59,689 nt of DNA from Candidatus Kaiserbacteria bacterium (lineage in GTDB: Bacteria; Patescibacteriota; Minisyncoccia; Phycocordibacterales; JABAAK01). Location: the NCBI GenBank assembly GCA_028820405.1, contig JAPPJI010000004.1, forward strand, positions 1 to 59,689, in the 5' to 3' direction. The notes under the pieces are model-generated. The model had not been told where the DNA came from. It saw only the letters and a list, made by a program, of their open reading frames with translations, and did not search any database. Positions 32,971-41,085 of this stretch are shown in pieces. The position numbers and the translations under genes are program-made. Within the stretch, counting starts at the first letter, position 1, and every line of letters begins with the position of its first letter.

Positions 32971-33816
32971 ATGGAGAAGAAAATTGTGAAGCGGGACGGG
33001 ACGGTAGCTGTCTTTGATCGGTCAATTCTTGAACGATCTCTCATGCGAACGGGTGCATCAAAAGAAAGTGCACGGAGTGTCGCGGAAGAAGTTGAGCAGA
33101 ACATGCATGACGGAGACACAACATCACTTGTGTACAAACAGGCGTTTGACCTGCTGTCTCATCAGTCAAAGCATGCGGCAATGCGGTACTCACTGAAACG
33201 GGCATTGTTTAACTTCGGTCCGACCGGATTTCCGTTTGAGAAGTTTGTCGGTGAGCTGTTTCGCCGAAAAGGGTATATCGTTTCAACAAATGTGCACCTG
33301 CAGGGCAGGTGTGTCAGTCATGAAGTTGACGTGTTCGCTTCAAAACCTGACGGGACAGAGCGAACGGCAATGGAGATCAAGTTTCATAACGATATGCATA
33401 CCCGATCCGATGTGAAGTCAGTGCTGTATGTAAAGGCACGGTTTGATGACCTTCTGGGAGTTTCACAATCACGGTTTTCAAGAAAAAAGAGGGGTGCTGT
33501 TGACTCCTGCCTTTTTGTCACCAACACCAAATTTACTAAAAACGCCCTGCAGTATGCGACCTGTGCAGGAGTGTCTATTCTCGGATGGGGGTATCCGTAC
33601 AACAATAACCTGCAGACGTGGGTGCAAGAGGTCGATGCGCATCCCATTACCTGTCTCCCGTCAATTTCATCCTCAGTTGCACGGCAACTCTTTGATCAGG
33701 GGGTTGTCACCTGCCAAGGATTGTTGGAAAACCCTGAGATCTTTCGTTCTCTGCCGAACGCTGATACTATTGCTGATGAGGCGGCACTGCTCTGTCGACC
33801 GTCCGGGCGGCGGTAA
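32971..33816 (+). CDS. ATP-cone / PD-(D/E)XK nuclease-like protein
   Basis: 281 residues. The first 88 residues form an ATP-cone (KKIVKRDGTVAVFDRSILERSL...), a nucleotide sensor known from ribonucleotide reductase and NrdR. Residues about 90-200 look like a PD-(D/E)XK nuclease: HEVDVF (Asp) and MEIKF (E-x-K). The last 60 residues resemble a helix-hairpin-helix DNA-binding unit (SISSSVARQLFDQGVVTCQGLLE). This suggests a DNA nuclease controlled by ATP or dATP level, as in related Mrr-like proteins. The next gene, 5 nt downstream, is another PD-(D/E)XK family protein, so they may act together. Confidence 0.75.
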   Translation: MEKKIVKRDGTVAVFDRSILERSLMRTGASKESARSVAEEVEQNMHDGDTTSLVYKQAFDLLSHQSKHAAMRYSLKRALFNFGPTGFPFEKFVGELFRRKGYIVSTNVHLQGRCVSHEVDVFASKPDGTERTAMEIKFHNDMHTRSDVKSVLYVKARFDDLLGVSQSRFSRKKRGAVDSCLFVTNTKFTKNALQYATCAGVSILGWGYPYNNNLQTWVQEVDAHPITCLPSISSSVARQLFDQGVVTCQGLLENPEIFRSLPNADTIADEAALLCRPSGRR

Positions 33817-33821
33817 CGGGT

Positions 33822-34586
33822 ATGAATAAACACGCAACACGAAAACGAAACATCTTTGATCCGAACAGTGATCGACCATTTGACCTTTCGCGGGGGAAAA
33901 TAGAGTTGTTCATCTCCTGTCCCCGTTGTTTCTATCTTGATCGTCGACTCGGCGTTTCCCCGCCGTCATCATTTCCGTTTAACTTGAATGATGCGGTAGA
34001 CTTGCTGCTCAAAAAGGAGTTTGACACGTATCGGGAAAAACAGGAACCACACCCGCTTTTTGTGCAGGAAAAACTGGATCTTGTTCCCTTTGCACATAAT
34101 GATCTGGACACGTGGCGTGACCCCTTTACCGGTATTCGATATCACCACAAAGAATCAAACTTTGTTGTCTTCGGCGGTATTGATGACGTATGGGTTGATC
34201 CTGAAGGTACGTTGGTAATCGCAGATTACAAAGCAACCAGCAAAGACGGTGAGGTCTCTCTCGACGCTGCATGGCAGCGGTCGTACAAAAATCAAATGGA
34301 AGTGTATCAATGGCTCTTTCGTCAGAACGGATTTTCTGTTTCCGATACCGGATACTTCGTTTACCTCAATGGTGACCGGACCAAAGATGCGTTGAATGAG
34401 ACGCTCCATTTCAAAACAACATGCATTCCGTATACCGGGAAGACAGATTGGATACCGGACACACTCATGGCAGCGAAAGAAACGCTTGTGGCAGATACTG
34501 TCCCGGAGGCCGGTCAGTGGTGCAACCTGTGTCCGTATCGAGATGCGGCAGGAAAGTCATTTCGTGACCATGTAATGAAGAAATAA
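33822..34586 (+). CDS. RecB/Cas4-like PD-(D/E)XK nuclease with four Cys
   Basis: 254 residues. Core motifs: GGIDDVWVDPEGTLVIADYKATS, giving the catalytic Asp, the second Asp and the DYK lysine of the RecB-like fold. Four Cys sit in two pairs, C33 and C36 near the start (SCPRC) and C234 and C237 near the end (WCNLC), as expected for a [4Fe-4S] cluster that staples N- and C-termini in Cas4 and AddB nucleases. No cas genes are near. Starts 5 nt after the ATP-cone nuclease gene. Likely acts on DNA ends; the process is unknown. Confidence 0.8.
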   Translation: MNKHATRKRNIFDPNSDRPFDLSRGKIELFISCPRCFYLDRRLGVSPPSSFPFNLNDAVDLLLKKEFDTYREKQEPHPLFVQEKLDLVPFAHNDLDTWRDPFTGIRYHHKESNFVVFGGIDDVWVDPEGTLVIADYKATSKDGEVSLDAAWQRSYKNQMEVYQWLFRQNGFSVSDTGYFVYLNGDRTKDALNETLHFKTTCIPYTGKTDWIPDTLMAAKETLVADTVPEAGQWCNLCPYRDAAGKSFRDHVMKK

Positions 34587-34597
34587 GTATTCAGAAG

Positions 34598-34614
34598 TCT
34601 TGTTTTTGACAAGA
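34598..34614. terminator. weak hairpin after the nuclease pair
   Basis: TCTTGT pairs with ACAAGA around a T-rich loop; no strong T run follows. Weak terminator candidate. Confidence 0.35.
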
Positions 34615-34714
34615 ACGGACGTCTATTTTCTTGCACAGCGTCTTTGCAATCCACGCAATCCACAGGTGAAAGCGGTGGTGTCTGACAGGGTAGTTCCTTT
34701 ACAATAAGATTGAT

Positions 34715-36166
34715 ATGTCCGCTCCCAATTTTAAAACCGGAACGCTTTTTACAGCAGATAATATTCATATCTTAAGAGGGATGAAAAGTGAATGTATTGA
34801 CCTGATATATCTTGATCCGCCATTTAACAGTAATCAAAACTATGTGAGACCGCTGCCGATAAAGGGTAAAGAAATTTTAGCTGCGTTTAAAGATGTTTGG
34901 AAAAAAACTGATGTTGTGGACGCACATTTTGAAAAGTTGGAACAAGAAGATCCGTGCCTTTATGAGATCATCAAAGGGGTAGAGAAAGCACACTCACCAA
35001 AAATGTTTGCATACTTGGTGTATATGACCGCCCGTCTCAAGGAGATGGAGCGCATTTTGAAGCCGGCAGGAAGTATTTATCTTCACTGTGATCAGACTGC
35101 AAGCCATTATTTGAAAGTGGTGATGGATTGTCTTTTTGGTGAGAAAAATTTTGGCAATGAGATACTCTGGGTGTATGGGGACACTGCAAGGGGCGCGAAA
35201 GCAATCGCAAGACAGTTTGCAAGAAATAATGATACCATTCTTTATTACAGAAAAGGAAAAGATTTTTTGTTTAACAAGACCTATTCTGAAAGAAAAATTA
35301 ATTTCAAAGGTTCTGGGTATAAGAGAGATAAAGATGGTAGGTGTTTCAGAACAGCACCAAGAGGAGATTATACCGATGAGAGTATAAAACAGTTAAAGAA
35401 AGAAGGTCGAATCTATATTACGAAAAGTGGAAAAACTCGTATTAAGTATTACGAAAAATGCGACGAGGACTTTGTTTATGAGCAAAGGATTGTTGGCAAC
35501 GTCTGGAACGATATTCCGGACATGATGCATGTGAGCAGGACCGAGAAAACAGATTACCCAACACAAAAACCCCTTGTTCTCCTTGAAAGAATAATAAAAG
35601 CAAGTACCAATGAAGGAGACATTGTGCTTGATCCTTTTTGTGGTTGTGCTACCGCCATAGTGGCAGCAGAGAAGTTGAATAGGAAGTGGGTGGGTATAGA
35701 TATTTCCCTGTTTGCCAAGTTCTTTGTAAAGCATCGAATGAAGAATGAATTGAAAAAGAGCCCGAAGGACATAAAACCAATTTTTCTTAAGGGGATAAGT
35801 GGAGGGGAAGATATGCCGCCGATTGAGGTCGGCGGAGGTAAAGGGGAAAGACATGATCTGTATAGAGAACAAGATGATGGACATTGTAACGGGTGCGATC
35901 ACCCGTATCACATTAAAGACTTCACCTTCGACCACATAATACCGACATCAAAGGGAGGGCAAGACACGCCAGATAATAGGCAATTGCTTTGTTTCTCTTG
36001 CAATACAACAAAAGGTACTGACACAATGGAAACGCTGTGGCACAAACTTGTTGATGCCGGATTACTTGAAAAGTATGAGGTAGATGAAATTAGAGAAAGA
36101 TTTAATGTTAGGCGAGAAAGGGCGATGGATCGTATCAGAAAAATGATCAAAAACGATAAAACATAG
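34715..36166 (+). CDS. DNA methyltransferase fused to an HNH endonuclease domain
   Basis: 483 residues. Residues 1-350 form a beta-class methylase, with the catalytic DPPF (34-37) before motif I DPFCGCATA (306-314). Residues 390-434 form an HNH nuclease: C391 and C394, D406-H407 (FDHIIPTSKGG), N421, C426 and C429 as zinc ligands, then NTTKG. The two halves are separated by a Gly-rich linker (about 362-380). A methylase and a nuclease in one chain suggests a self-contained restriction-modification enzyme, unlike the two-gene EcoRI-type system at the window start. TACAAT (34700-34705) lies 9 nt before the ATG. AT-rich compared with neighbours, suggesting transfer. Confidence 0.85.
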   Translation: MSAPNFKTGTLFTADNIHILRGMKSECIDLIYLDPPFNSNQNYVRPLPIKGKEILAAFKDVWKKTDVVDAHFEKLEQEDPCLYEIIKGVEKAHSPKMFAYLVYMTARLKEMERILKPAGSIYLHCDQTASHYLKVVMDCLFGEKNFGNEILWVYGDTARGAKAIARQFARNNDTILYYRKGKDFLFNKTYSERKINFKGSGYKRDKDGRCFRTAPRGDYTDESIKQLKKEGRIYITKSGKTRIKYYEKCDEDFVYEQRIVGNVWNDIPDMMHVSRTEKTDYPTQKPLVLLERIIKASTNEGDIVLDPFCGCATAIVAAEKLNRKWVGIDISLFAKFFVKHRMKNELKKSPKDIKPIFLKGISGGEDMPPIEVGGGKGERHDLYREQDDGHCNGCDHPYHIKDFTFDHIIPTSKGGQDTPDNRQLLCFSCNTTKGTDTMETLWHKLVDAGLLEKYEVDEIRERFNVRRERAMDRIRKMIKNDKT

Positions 36167-36445
36167 AACGTTCCTCCAAGAAGAGAGATAGGTCAGGTAA
36201 ATCATTTGCTGGGACAAGAAGGGTGCATGCAAGGGGTCAAGAAGTCACCCTTGTCGAATCTCTTGCCATCACCAACAGAAATGTCAACGGTCCCTGTTGA
36301 GACATCAAAGGGGAAGGTGCGGTATACCGCTCGCACCGCAGGCAGAGACTGCAAGCCGATCTGTTGTTTTAGGATTGATCTTGGTCTACACAAATAAGCA
36401 CAACAATTTTTTCTACATTATGAAAGAGAAGATATACTTTTTATT
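36167..36445. other. unassigned spacer
   Basis: 279 bp between the methylase-HNH gene and the coiled-coil gene. Both strands hold open frames of about 63 codons over 36202-36397 with no convincing start signals; I do not support either as a gene. TATACT at 36433-36438 belongs to the next gene. Confidence 0.4.
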
Positions 36446-36473
36446 GTGCGTGTAGTGAAGGTAGTGTTATACT
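36433..36473 (+). promoter_or_regulatory. two tandem -10 elements serving two in-frame starts
   Basis: TATACT 36433-36438 lies 7 nt before GTG 36446; TATACT 36468-36473 lies 8 nt before ATG 36482. Both start codons are in the same frame, 12 codons apart. Confidence 0.45.
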
Positions 36474-36481
36474 TTACTACC

Positions 36482-36991
36482 ATGGACGGTCAGGTAAAAC
36501 AGGGGATTTGGAATTCCATTCTTGCAGCTGTAAACTTCAGTGAGACAAAGAAAAAGGTTGATAATTTGGACAACAGGATGTCTGAATTAGAGAAAGATAT
36601 CGTGGTATTTAAGGAGTTTAAAGTGCAAACACAAAAATTCATAGACAGTAAGATATTTAGTGCCAAGAGCCCGCTATCGTTGACAGATTTTGGGGTAAAG
36701 CTTGTTGAGGAGAGTGGTTTGGAAAAAATACTTAAAGATAAGACTGTTAAAAAAGATTTGCTTCAAATGCTTGAGGAAAAACAACCACAGACAAGGTATG
36801 ATGTTCAAGAAATGGCACGAGAGTTGATGAATGGTTTGACTGAATACAAGCCGTTTGCCCCAATTAAAGACTATGCCTATGATCAAGGCAAGGACTTTCA
36901 GCAGATACTTCGGGCGGGAGGAATACTACTGCGAGACACCTATATTGAAAAAAATATGAGCAGGGGTAAGAAGGTGGTCTCGAGGCGGTGA
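36482..36991 (+). CDS. coiled-coil protein of unknown function
   Basis: 169 residues. Residues 15-60 form a coiled coil (ETKKKVDNLDNRMSELEKDIVVFKEF). A helical C-terminal region follows (GVKLVEESGLEKILKDKTVKKDLL) and a basic tail (MSRGKKVVSRR). The same frame is open upstream to GTG 36446 and would add MRVVKVVLYFTT; each start has its own TATACT box. AT-rich like the methylase-HNH gene before it, so the two may have arrived together. It could be a partner of that enzyme, but no motif proves it. Confidence 0.65.
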   Translation: MDGQVKQGIWNSILAAVNFSETKKKVDNLDNRMSELEKDIVVFKEFKVQTQKFIDSKIFSAKSPLSLTDFGVKLVEESGLEKILKDKTVKKDLLQMLEEKQPQTRYDVQEMARELMNGLTEYKPFAPIKDYAYDQGKDFQQILRAGGILLRDTYIEKNMSRGKKVVSRR

Positions 36992-37026
36992 AGGAGGTTT
37001 GTGTGCCGCTATTGCAGTGCGGGTGG

Positions 37027-37032
37027 TATACT
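37027..37032 (+). promoter_or_regulatory. -10 element of alaS
   Basis: TATACT, 8 nt before ATG 37041. Confidence 0.55.
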
Positions 37033-37040
37033 GACCGCAC

Positions 37041-38891
37041 ATGCGTGTACAAGAAGTGCGGGAGAGGTACCTGCAGTACCTCTCTTCACTCAATCACCAT
37101 ATTCTTCCTTCAGCGTCGCTCATTCCGCAGGAAGATGCCACGACACTGTTTACCGGATCCGGTATGCAGCCGCTGGTGCCGTACCTGCTCGGCAAGGATC
37201 ATCAGGCAGGTTCCCGTCTCACCGGATCACAGAAGTGTTTTCGTGCAAATGATATTGATGAAGTCGGTGATCTGCGTCACACGACGTTTTTTGAAATGCT
37301 CGGCAATTGGTCACTTGGTGACTATTTCAAAGAAGAGCAGATTCGCCACTGTTTCCATTTCCTTACCGATCCGAAAGAAGGGATCGGGCTTGATCCTCAG
37401 CGGCTCTACGTGACGGTTTTTTCCGGTGATGCGATGTATGACATTCCGCGTGATGATGAATCGGTGTCGATTTGGCAGGAGGTATTTGCGTCAGTCGGTA
37501 TTGAGGCGAAGGTTGCTGACATCGGGTCAGAAGAGGCAGGTGACAAGCGCGGTATGCGTGACGGAGAACGAATCTTTTTCTATGACGGTAAGAAGAATTG
37601 GTGGAGTCGTGCCGGTGAGCCGGGAGAGATGCCGGTTGGCGAGGTTGGAGGTCCGGACACGGAAGTATTTTACGATGTCGGCTCTGAGCATGCGGATCCG
37701 AATTTTCCGGGAAAGGCACACCCGAACACGGAGTCAGGGCAGTTTTTTGAACTCTGCAACTCTGTCTTTATGCAGTATGTTCGTACCGAGTCCGGGTTTG
37801 CACCGCTTCCCAAAAAGAACATTGACTTCGGCGGCGGCCTTGAGCGAATGGCGGCGGCAACAGAACAAACGCCGGACATTTTTATGATTGACGTGTTCAA
37901 AAACATGATTGACCAACTCGTCAAACAATCCGACGTTTCGTATCAGGACCGGCCGCAGGCATTTCGTATCATTGCTGATCATGTGCGCAGTGCCCTCTTT
38001 CTCATTGCAGACGGTGTGCAGCCGTCAAACACTGATCGAGGTTATGTGCTCCGTCGCCTTATCCGATCCGCTCTGTACCAGCTGCGGCACCGCCTTGCGG
38101 TTTCAGATATGCATCTCTCTGATCTTGTGCACCCGCTCATTACCACCTACCGTGACCAGTACCCTGAGGTTGCAGCCTGTAATGCCGGTATGTGCATTGA
38201 AGAAGAAGAGCGGCGGTTTGAAGCAACACTTGCAAAAGGTATGAAGCACCTCAATACCGCTCTCTCGTCCGGGGCGGTGTCGGGCGACGATGCGTTCTCT
38301 TTGCAGAGCACCTACGGATTCCCCGTTGAACTTACTGAGCAGCTTGCAGGAGAAGCAGGGATATCGGTTGATCGGGAGGCGTACGAGACTGCAATGAAGC
38401 AGCATCGGGATGTGTCACGAAGTGCATCACAGAAAAAGTTTAAAGGAGGTCTTGCGGATACTGATGCGATCTCTGTCCGGTACCATACCGCGACTCACCT
38501 TCTGCACCAGGCACTGCGTGATGTGCTCGGTGATGAGGTGTTGCAGAAAGGGTCAAATATAACCCCGGATCGTCTGCGGTTTGATTTTTCCTTTGAGAGG
38601 AGGCTCACTGATGAAGAGAAACAACGGGTAGAGGCTATTGTCAATGAAAAGATAAAGGATGCACTGCCGGTCACCTATCAGGACATGTCGGCTGACGAAG
38701 CCGAGAAGGTCGGTGCAATCGGGGTCTTCTCCTACGGCGACACCGTCCGGGTCTACTCCGTCGGTGACTATAGTCGTGAATACTGCGGCGGTCCGCACGT
38801 TGAAAATACTGCTGAGTTAGGGGTCTTCCGTATCAAGAAGGAAGAGGCGGTGAGCAGCGGGATTCGGCGTATTCGGGCGGTGCTTGACTAA
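37041..38891 (+). CDS. alaS: alanyl-tRNA synthetase, short form lacking the C-Ala domain
   Basis: 616 residues against about 875 in E. coli. The class II catalytic domain is complete (motif 2 near DIDEVGDLRHTTFFEMLGNWS, GGGLERMAA), the tRNA-recognition helices follow, and the editing domain keeps its zinc ligands HTATHLLH (HxxxH) and REYCGGPH (CxxxH). The protein ends just after the editing domain (IRRIRAVLD), so the coiled-coil and C-Ala part, which aids dimerisation and tRNA elbow binding, is absent. This shortened form is common in Patescibacteria. TATACT 8 nt upstream fixes the start. Confidence 0.95.
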   Translation: MRVQEVRERYLQYLSSLNHHILPSASLIPQEDATTLFTGSGMQPLVPYLLGKDHQAGSRLTGSQKCFRANDIDEVGDLRHTTFFEMLGNWSLGDYFKEEQIRHCFHFLTDPKEGIGLDPQRLYVTVFSGDAMYDIPRDDESVSIWQEVFASVGIEAKVADIGSEEAGDKRGMRDGERIFFYDGKKNWWSRAGEPGEMPVGEVGGPDTEVFYDVGSEHADPNFPGKAHPNTESGQFFELCNSVFMQYVRTESGFAPLPKKNIDFGGGLERMAAATEQTPDIFMIDVFKNMIDQLVKQSDVSYQDRPQAFRIIADHVRSALFLIADGVQPSNTDRGYVLRRLIRSALYQLRHRLAVSDMHLSDLVHPLITTYRDQYPEVAACNAGMCIEEEERRFEATLAKGMKHLNTALSSGAVSGDDAFSLQSTYGFPVELTEQLAGEAGISVDREAYETAMKQHRDVSRSASQKKFKGGLADTDAISVRYHTATHLLHQALRDVLGDEVLQKGSNITPDRLRFDFSFERRLTDEEKQRVEAIVNEKIKDALPVTYQDMSADEAEKVGAIGVFSYGDTVRVYSVGDYSREYCGGPHVENTAELGVFRIKKEEAVSSGIRRIRAVLD

Positions 38892-38911
38892 CCGTTTCTA
38901 ACTAGTATTAT
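38884..38911 (+). promoter_or_regulatory. promoter of the small RNA candidate
   Basis: TTGACT (38884-38889), 16 bp spacer, TATTAT (38906-38911). The -35 overlaps the alaS stop region. Predicts transcription from about 38918. Confidence 0.6.
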
Positions 38912-38917
38912 TGGTTT

Positions 38918-39038
38918 GAGGGCTGTCGTTGGGTGAGACGCACCTATTACTTACAGCCTTTGCAGTAGATTCCCATCGTTGTGGTTGGGAAAAGCCTGCT
39001 GAGGGTCGGTTCACTCTGTTGAACCGGCCCATTTTTTT
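38918..39038 (+). ncRNA. candidate structured small RNA, about 120 nt
   Basis: Three hairpins follow one another. Hairpin 1: GGCTGT (38921-38926) with ACAGCC (38953-38958), enclosing GGTG/CACC. Hairpin 2: GCAG (38962-38965) with CTGC (38996-38999), enclosing TCCCA/TGGGA. Hairpin 3: an 11-bp stem 39003-39013/39020-39030 followed by seven T, an intrinsic terminator. A promoter lies just upstream. No open frame of note. It does not carry the conserved SRP RNA, 5S rRNA, tmRNA or RNase P signatures I know, so it is either undescribed or a divergent form of a known RNA. Confidence 0.6.
39003..39038 (+). terminator. intrinsic terminator
   Basis: 11-bp stem (one G-T pair), 6-nt loop, then ATTTTTTT. 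Also ends alaS read-through. Confidence 0.9.
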
Positions 39039-39082
39039 GTCTAAAGAACATGTGAGGATTGCGTTGCCCGCGGTTCTCTGTG

Positions 39083-39088
39083 TATACT
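39083..39088 (+). promoter_or_regulatory. -10 element of the 39097 gene
   Basis: TATACT, 8 nt before ATG 39097. Confidence 0.55.
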
Positions 39089-39096
39089 GTCCCCAT

Positions 39097-40434
39097 ATGG
39101 CAGACGAGGATGAGAATCCGTTACATTCGATTGAGCGATCAAATCTCAGTAGTGCACAATCAAGTGACTCGATGCGGAAAAAGCCAAGTTCGCGGAAGCG
39201 GTCAGGCGATGACATGCTGGGTGGGTCAAAGAAAGGAAGCCGACGTTCCGGTGGGAAAAAGCGGTCAATATTTGTTCTCATCATCCTCATCGGTGTTGCT
39301 GTATTTTTCATTTCAACAACATTTTCAAAGGCAACGGTGTCGCTGACCCTGGCAAGCAGTGAGGTGGCAATTGACGGTGTGTTCACTGCAGTGCGTGAAC
39401 CGGCACAGGTACCGGATGGTATTTCATACAGCCGACGGGGTCCGTATGAAGAAGTCCGCGAAGCGATCGTGACAAACATCACAAAAGAGCCGAGGAGTAC
39501 GCATGCGAAAGGAGTGGTGACGGTATACAACCCGCACACAGAAGAGCTCAAACTTATTAACAGGACAAGGTTTCAAACAAATGACGGTCGTATCTATCGC
39601 CTGAAAGGGCAGCAGACGGTGCCGGCAGCAAAGAAGAGCGGAGATCAGGCTGTGCCGGGTGAAAAGGAGGTAGAGGTAGAGGGAGATGTCATCGGATCAG
39701 CATATAACTTAACGGAAAAGAATGTTCGCCTCTCAATCCCGGGACTTGCGAACACCCCAAACTTCAAGCAGGCATACGGTGTTTCAAAAGACAAAATCGT
39801 CGGCGGCTTTGACGGTGAACGATTCATTCCGAATGAAGAGGAGGAAAAAGAGAAGCGTGAGCAGCTTCGTGCTGACATTAAGCGGGATCTTCGTGACACG
39901 TTGACGCAGTCGCTTGACAACAACTCACTTAAAGATCGGGTGGTGTTTGAAAACGGTGTCTTCATCGTCTATGAATCGCTTGAGAATGAGCAGCGAGATG
40001 ATAGTGTTGTGTTGCGGGAGAAAGGGACGCTCTATGCGATATCGTTCCGTGAAGCGGAACTCGCAACCCTGCTTGCACAGTACGCTCCTTCAGAAGCTAT
40101 TCCGCAACGCGTCTCTCCGACAAATATTGAAGAGTCCGGTATGACCATGGAGCTTGAGAATCAGGAAGAGTTCGACATTGTCTCTTCAACAGAGTTCCGT
40201 TTCCGACTCAGTGGCGGTGCAAAACTTTTCTGGAACATCGATCCGCTTCTGTTCCTCAGTGATGTTGCCGGAAAAGATCGCTCTGAGGTTGAAGAGGTCG
40301 TTCTCAACCAGTATCCGCAGGTAACTCGCATTAACGACATCTCTGTCTTTCCTATTTGGCGGGCGAGTCTGCCGGGTAACCGGGGGAAAATACAGGTTGA
40401 CGTGAATCACGAAACACCGGAAGAGGACCGCTAA
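39097..40434 (+). CDS. single-pass membrane protein with baseplate-J-like middle region
   Basis: 445 residues. A basic, Ser/Lys-rich cytosolic N-terminus (residues 1-53) precedes one membrane helix (SIFVLIILIGVAVFFIST, about 57-74). The exterior part is beta-rich with a region like baseplate J or VanW-type proteins (ATHAKGVVTVYNPHTEELKL..., EVEGDVIGSAYNLT) and a charged helical insert near residue 250 (EEEEKEKREQLRADIKRDL). Such proteins are common in Patescibacteria and lack a defined role. It stands just before the pilus gene cluster, but is separated from it by the opposite-strand comF-like gene. Confidence 0.65.
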   Translation: MADEDENPLHSIERSNLSSAQSSDSMRKKPSSRKRSGDDMLGGSKKGSRRSGGKKRSIFVLIILIGVAVFFISTTFSKATVSLTLASSEVAIDGVFTAVREPAQVPDGISYSRRGPYEEVREAIVTNITKEPRSTHAKGVVTVYNPHTEELKLINRTRFQTNDGRIYRLKGQQTVPAAKKSGDQAVPGEKEVEVEGDVIGSAYNLTEKNVRLSIPGLANTPNFKQAYGVSKDKIVGGFDGERFIPNEEEEKEKREQLRADIKRDLRDTLTQSLDNNSLKDRVVFENGVFIVYESLENEQRDDSVVLREKGTLYAISFREAELATLLAQYAPSEAIPQRVSPTNIEESGMTMELENQEEFDIVSSTEFRFRLSGGAKLFWNIDPLLFLSDVAGKDRSEVEEVVLNQYPQVTRINDISVFPIWRASLPGNRGKIQVDVNHETPEEDR

Positions 40435-41048
40435 CGTGCAAGTGCAAGTGTGGTAACGGAACGTGCACCGGCACAAAGGAGTGATTGCCGTGCTGCCTTC
40501 AGTGTTGCACCGGTCGTCGTGACATCGTCAAAGATCACGTAGGCAGTCTGTTTCATGATCGGTTTTTCAACAGAGAAGGCATGCTTTACGTTGTGCAGTC
40601 GCTCCTGTTTGGAGAGGGTGTTCTGTCGTCGTACCGTGTGTTTCCACTGAAACAGTGTGGTGTCAATACAGAAATCACCGTCTTCTGAGAGGAGAGCGGC
40701 GAGACAGGAAAGGTGGTCGTAGCGGTACTGCTGCATGCGAATTGCCGTTGCGGGGATAATAGTAATGCAATGGTTGCGGTTGTGCAGGTTGTGATAGTTT
40801 TTGAGGTGTTCAGAAAGAAGTGCCGCTCCGAGGGAAAGGCAACGGGCATCCTGCCGGTGCTTAATACCGACAAGCAGTTGCCTGACTGCCTTATTGCGAT
40901 ACGGGAGAAGTGATTCGTGTCCGCACTGTTTCTTGAGTGCGGAAAGTGATCGTATCGTCTGTTCATCAGAGTGACGTATCATTGGCGGAAAGAGTGCATC
41001 GATGAAAGCGGAAAGGATGGATTTGCTGTGATTATAGATCGGCCACAT
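40431..41048 (-). CDS. ComF-like phosphoribosyltransferase-fold protein
   Basis: 205 residues from ATG 41048. The PRPP-binding motif VIFDDVTTTGATLKAA (about residues 173-188) is clear, and the upstream LVGIKHRQD and the Cys-poor helical part fit ComF proteins, which help DNA uptake in competent bacteria. The N-terminal zinc ribbon typical of ComF (two CxxC pairs) is missing; only one CGH is seen. It overlaps the preceding convergent gene by 4 nt and is divergent from pilM, an arrangement that fits a competence pilus. The start is chosen 12 nt after minus-strand TATACT (41066-41061). Confidence 0.8.
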   Translation of the reverse strand: MWPIYNHSKSILSAFIDALFPPMIRHSDEQTIRSLSALKKQCGHESLLPYRNKAVRQLLVGIKHRQDARCLSLGAALLSEHLKNYHNLHNRNHCITIIPATAIRMQQYRYDHLSCLAALLSEDGDFCIDTTLFQWKHTVRRQNTLSKQERLHNVKHAFSVEKPIMKQTAYVIFDDVTTTGATLKAARQSLLCAGARSVTTLALAR

Positions 41049-41060
41049 AGTACAAGGCAT

Positions 41061-41068
41061 AGTATACT
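41061..41068. promoter_or_regulatory. palindromic AGTATACT shared by comF-like and pilM
   Basis: One 8-bp palindrome contains TATACT on both strands (41063-41068 plus, 41066-41061 minus). It is 17 nt before pilM ATG 41086 and 12 nt before the comF-like ATG 41048. Confidence 0.45.
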
Positions 41069-41085
41069 GTGGACACACTGTCGCA

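Noticed and set aside
36202-36397. Open frames of about 63 codons on both strands after the methylase-HNH gene
   Set aside because: The frames overlap each other, lack start signals and have no recognisable motif.
38918-39038. SRP RNA or 5S rRNA
   Set aside because: Neither the conserved SRP tetraloop/internal loop region nor the 5S loop motifs are present.
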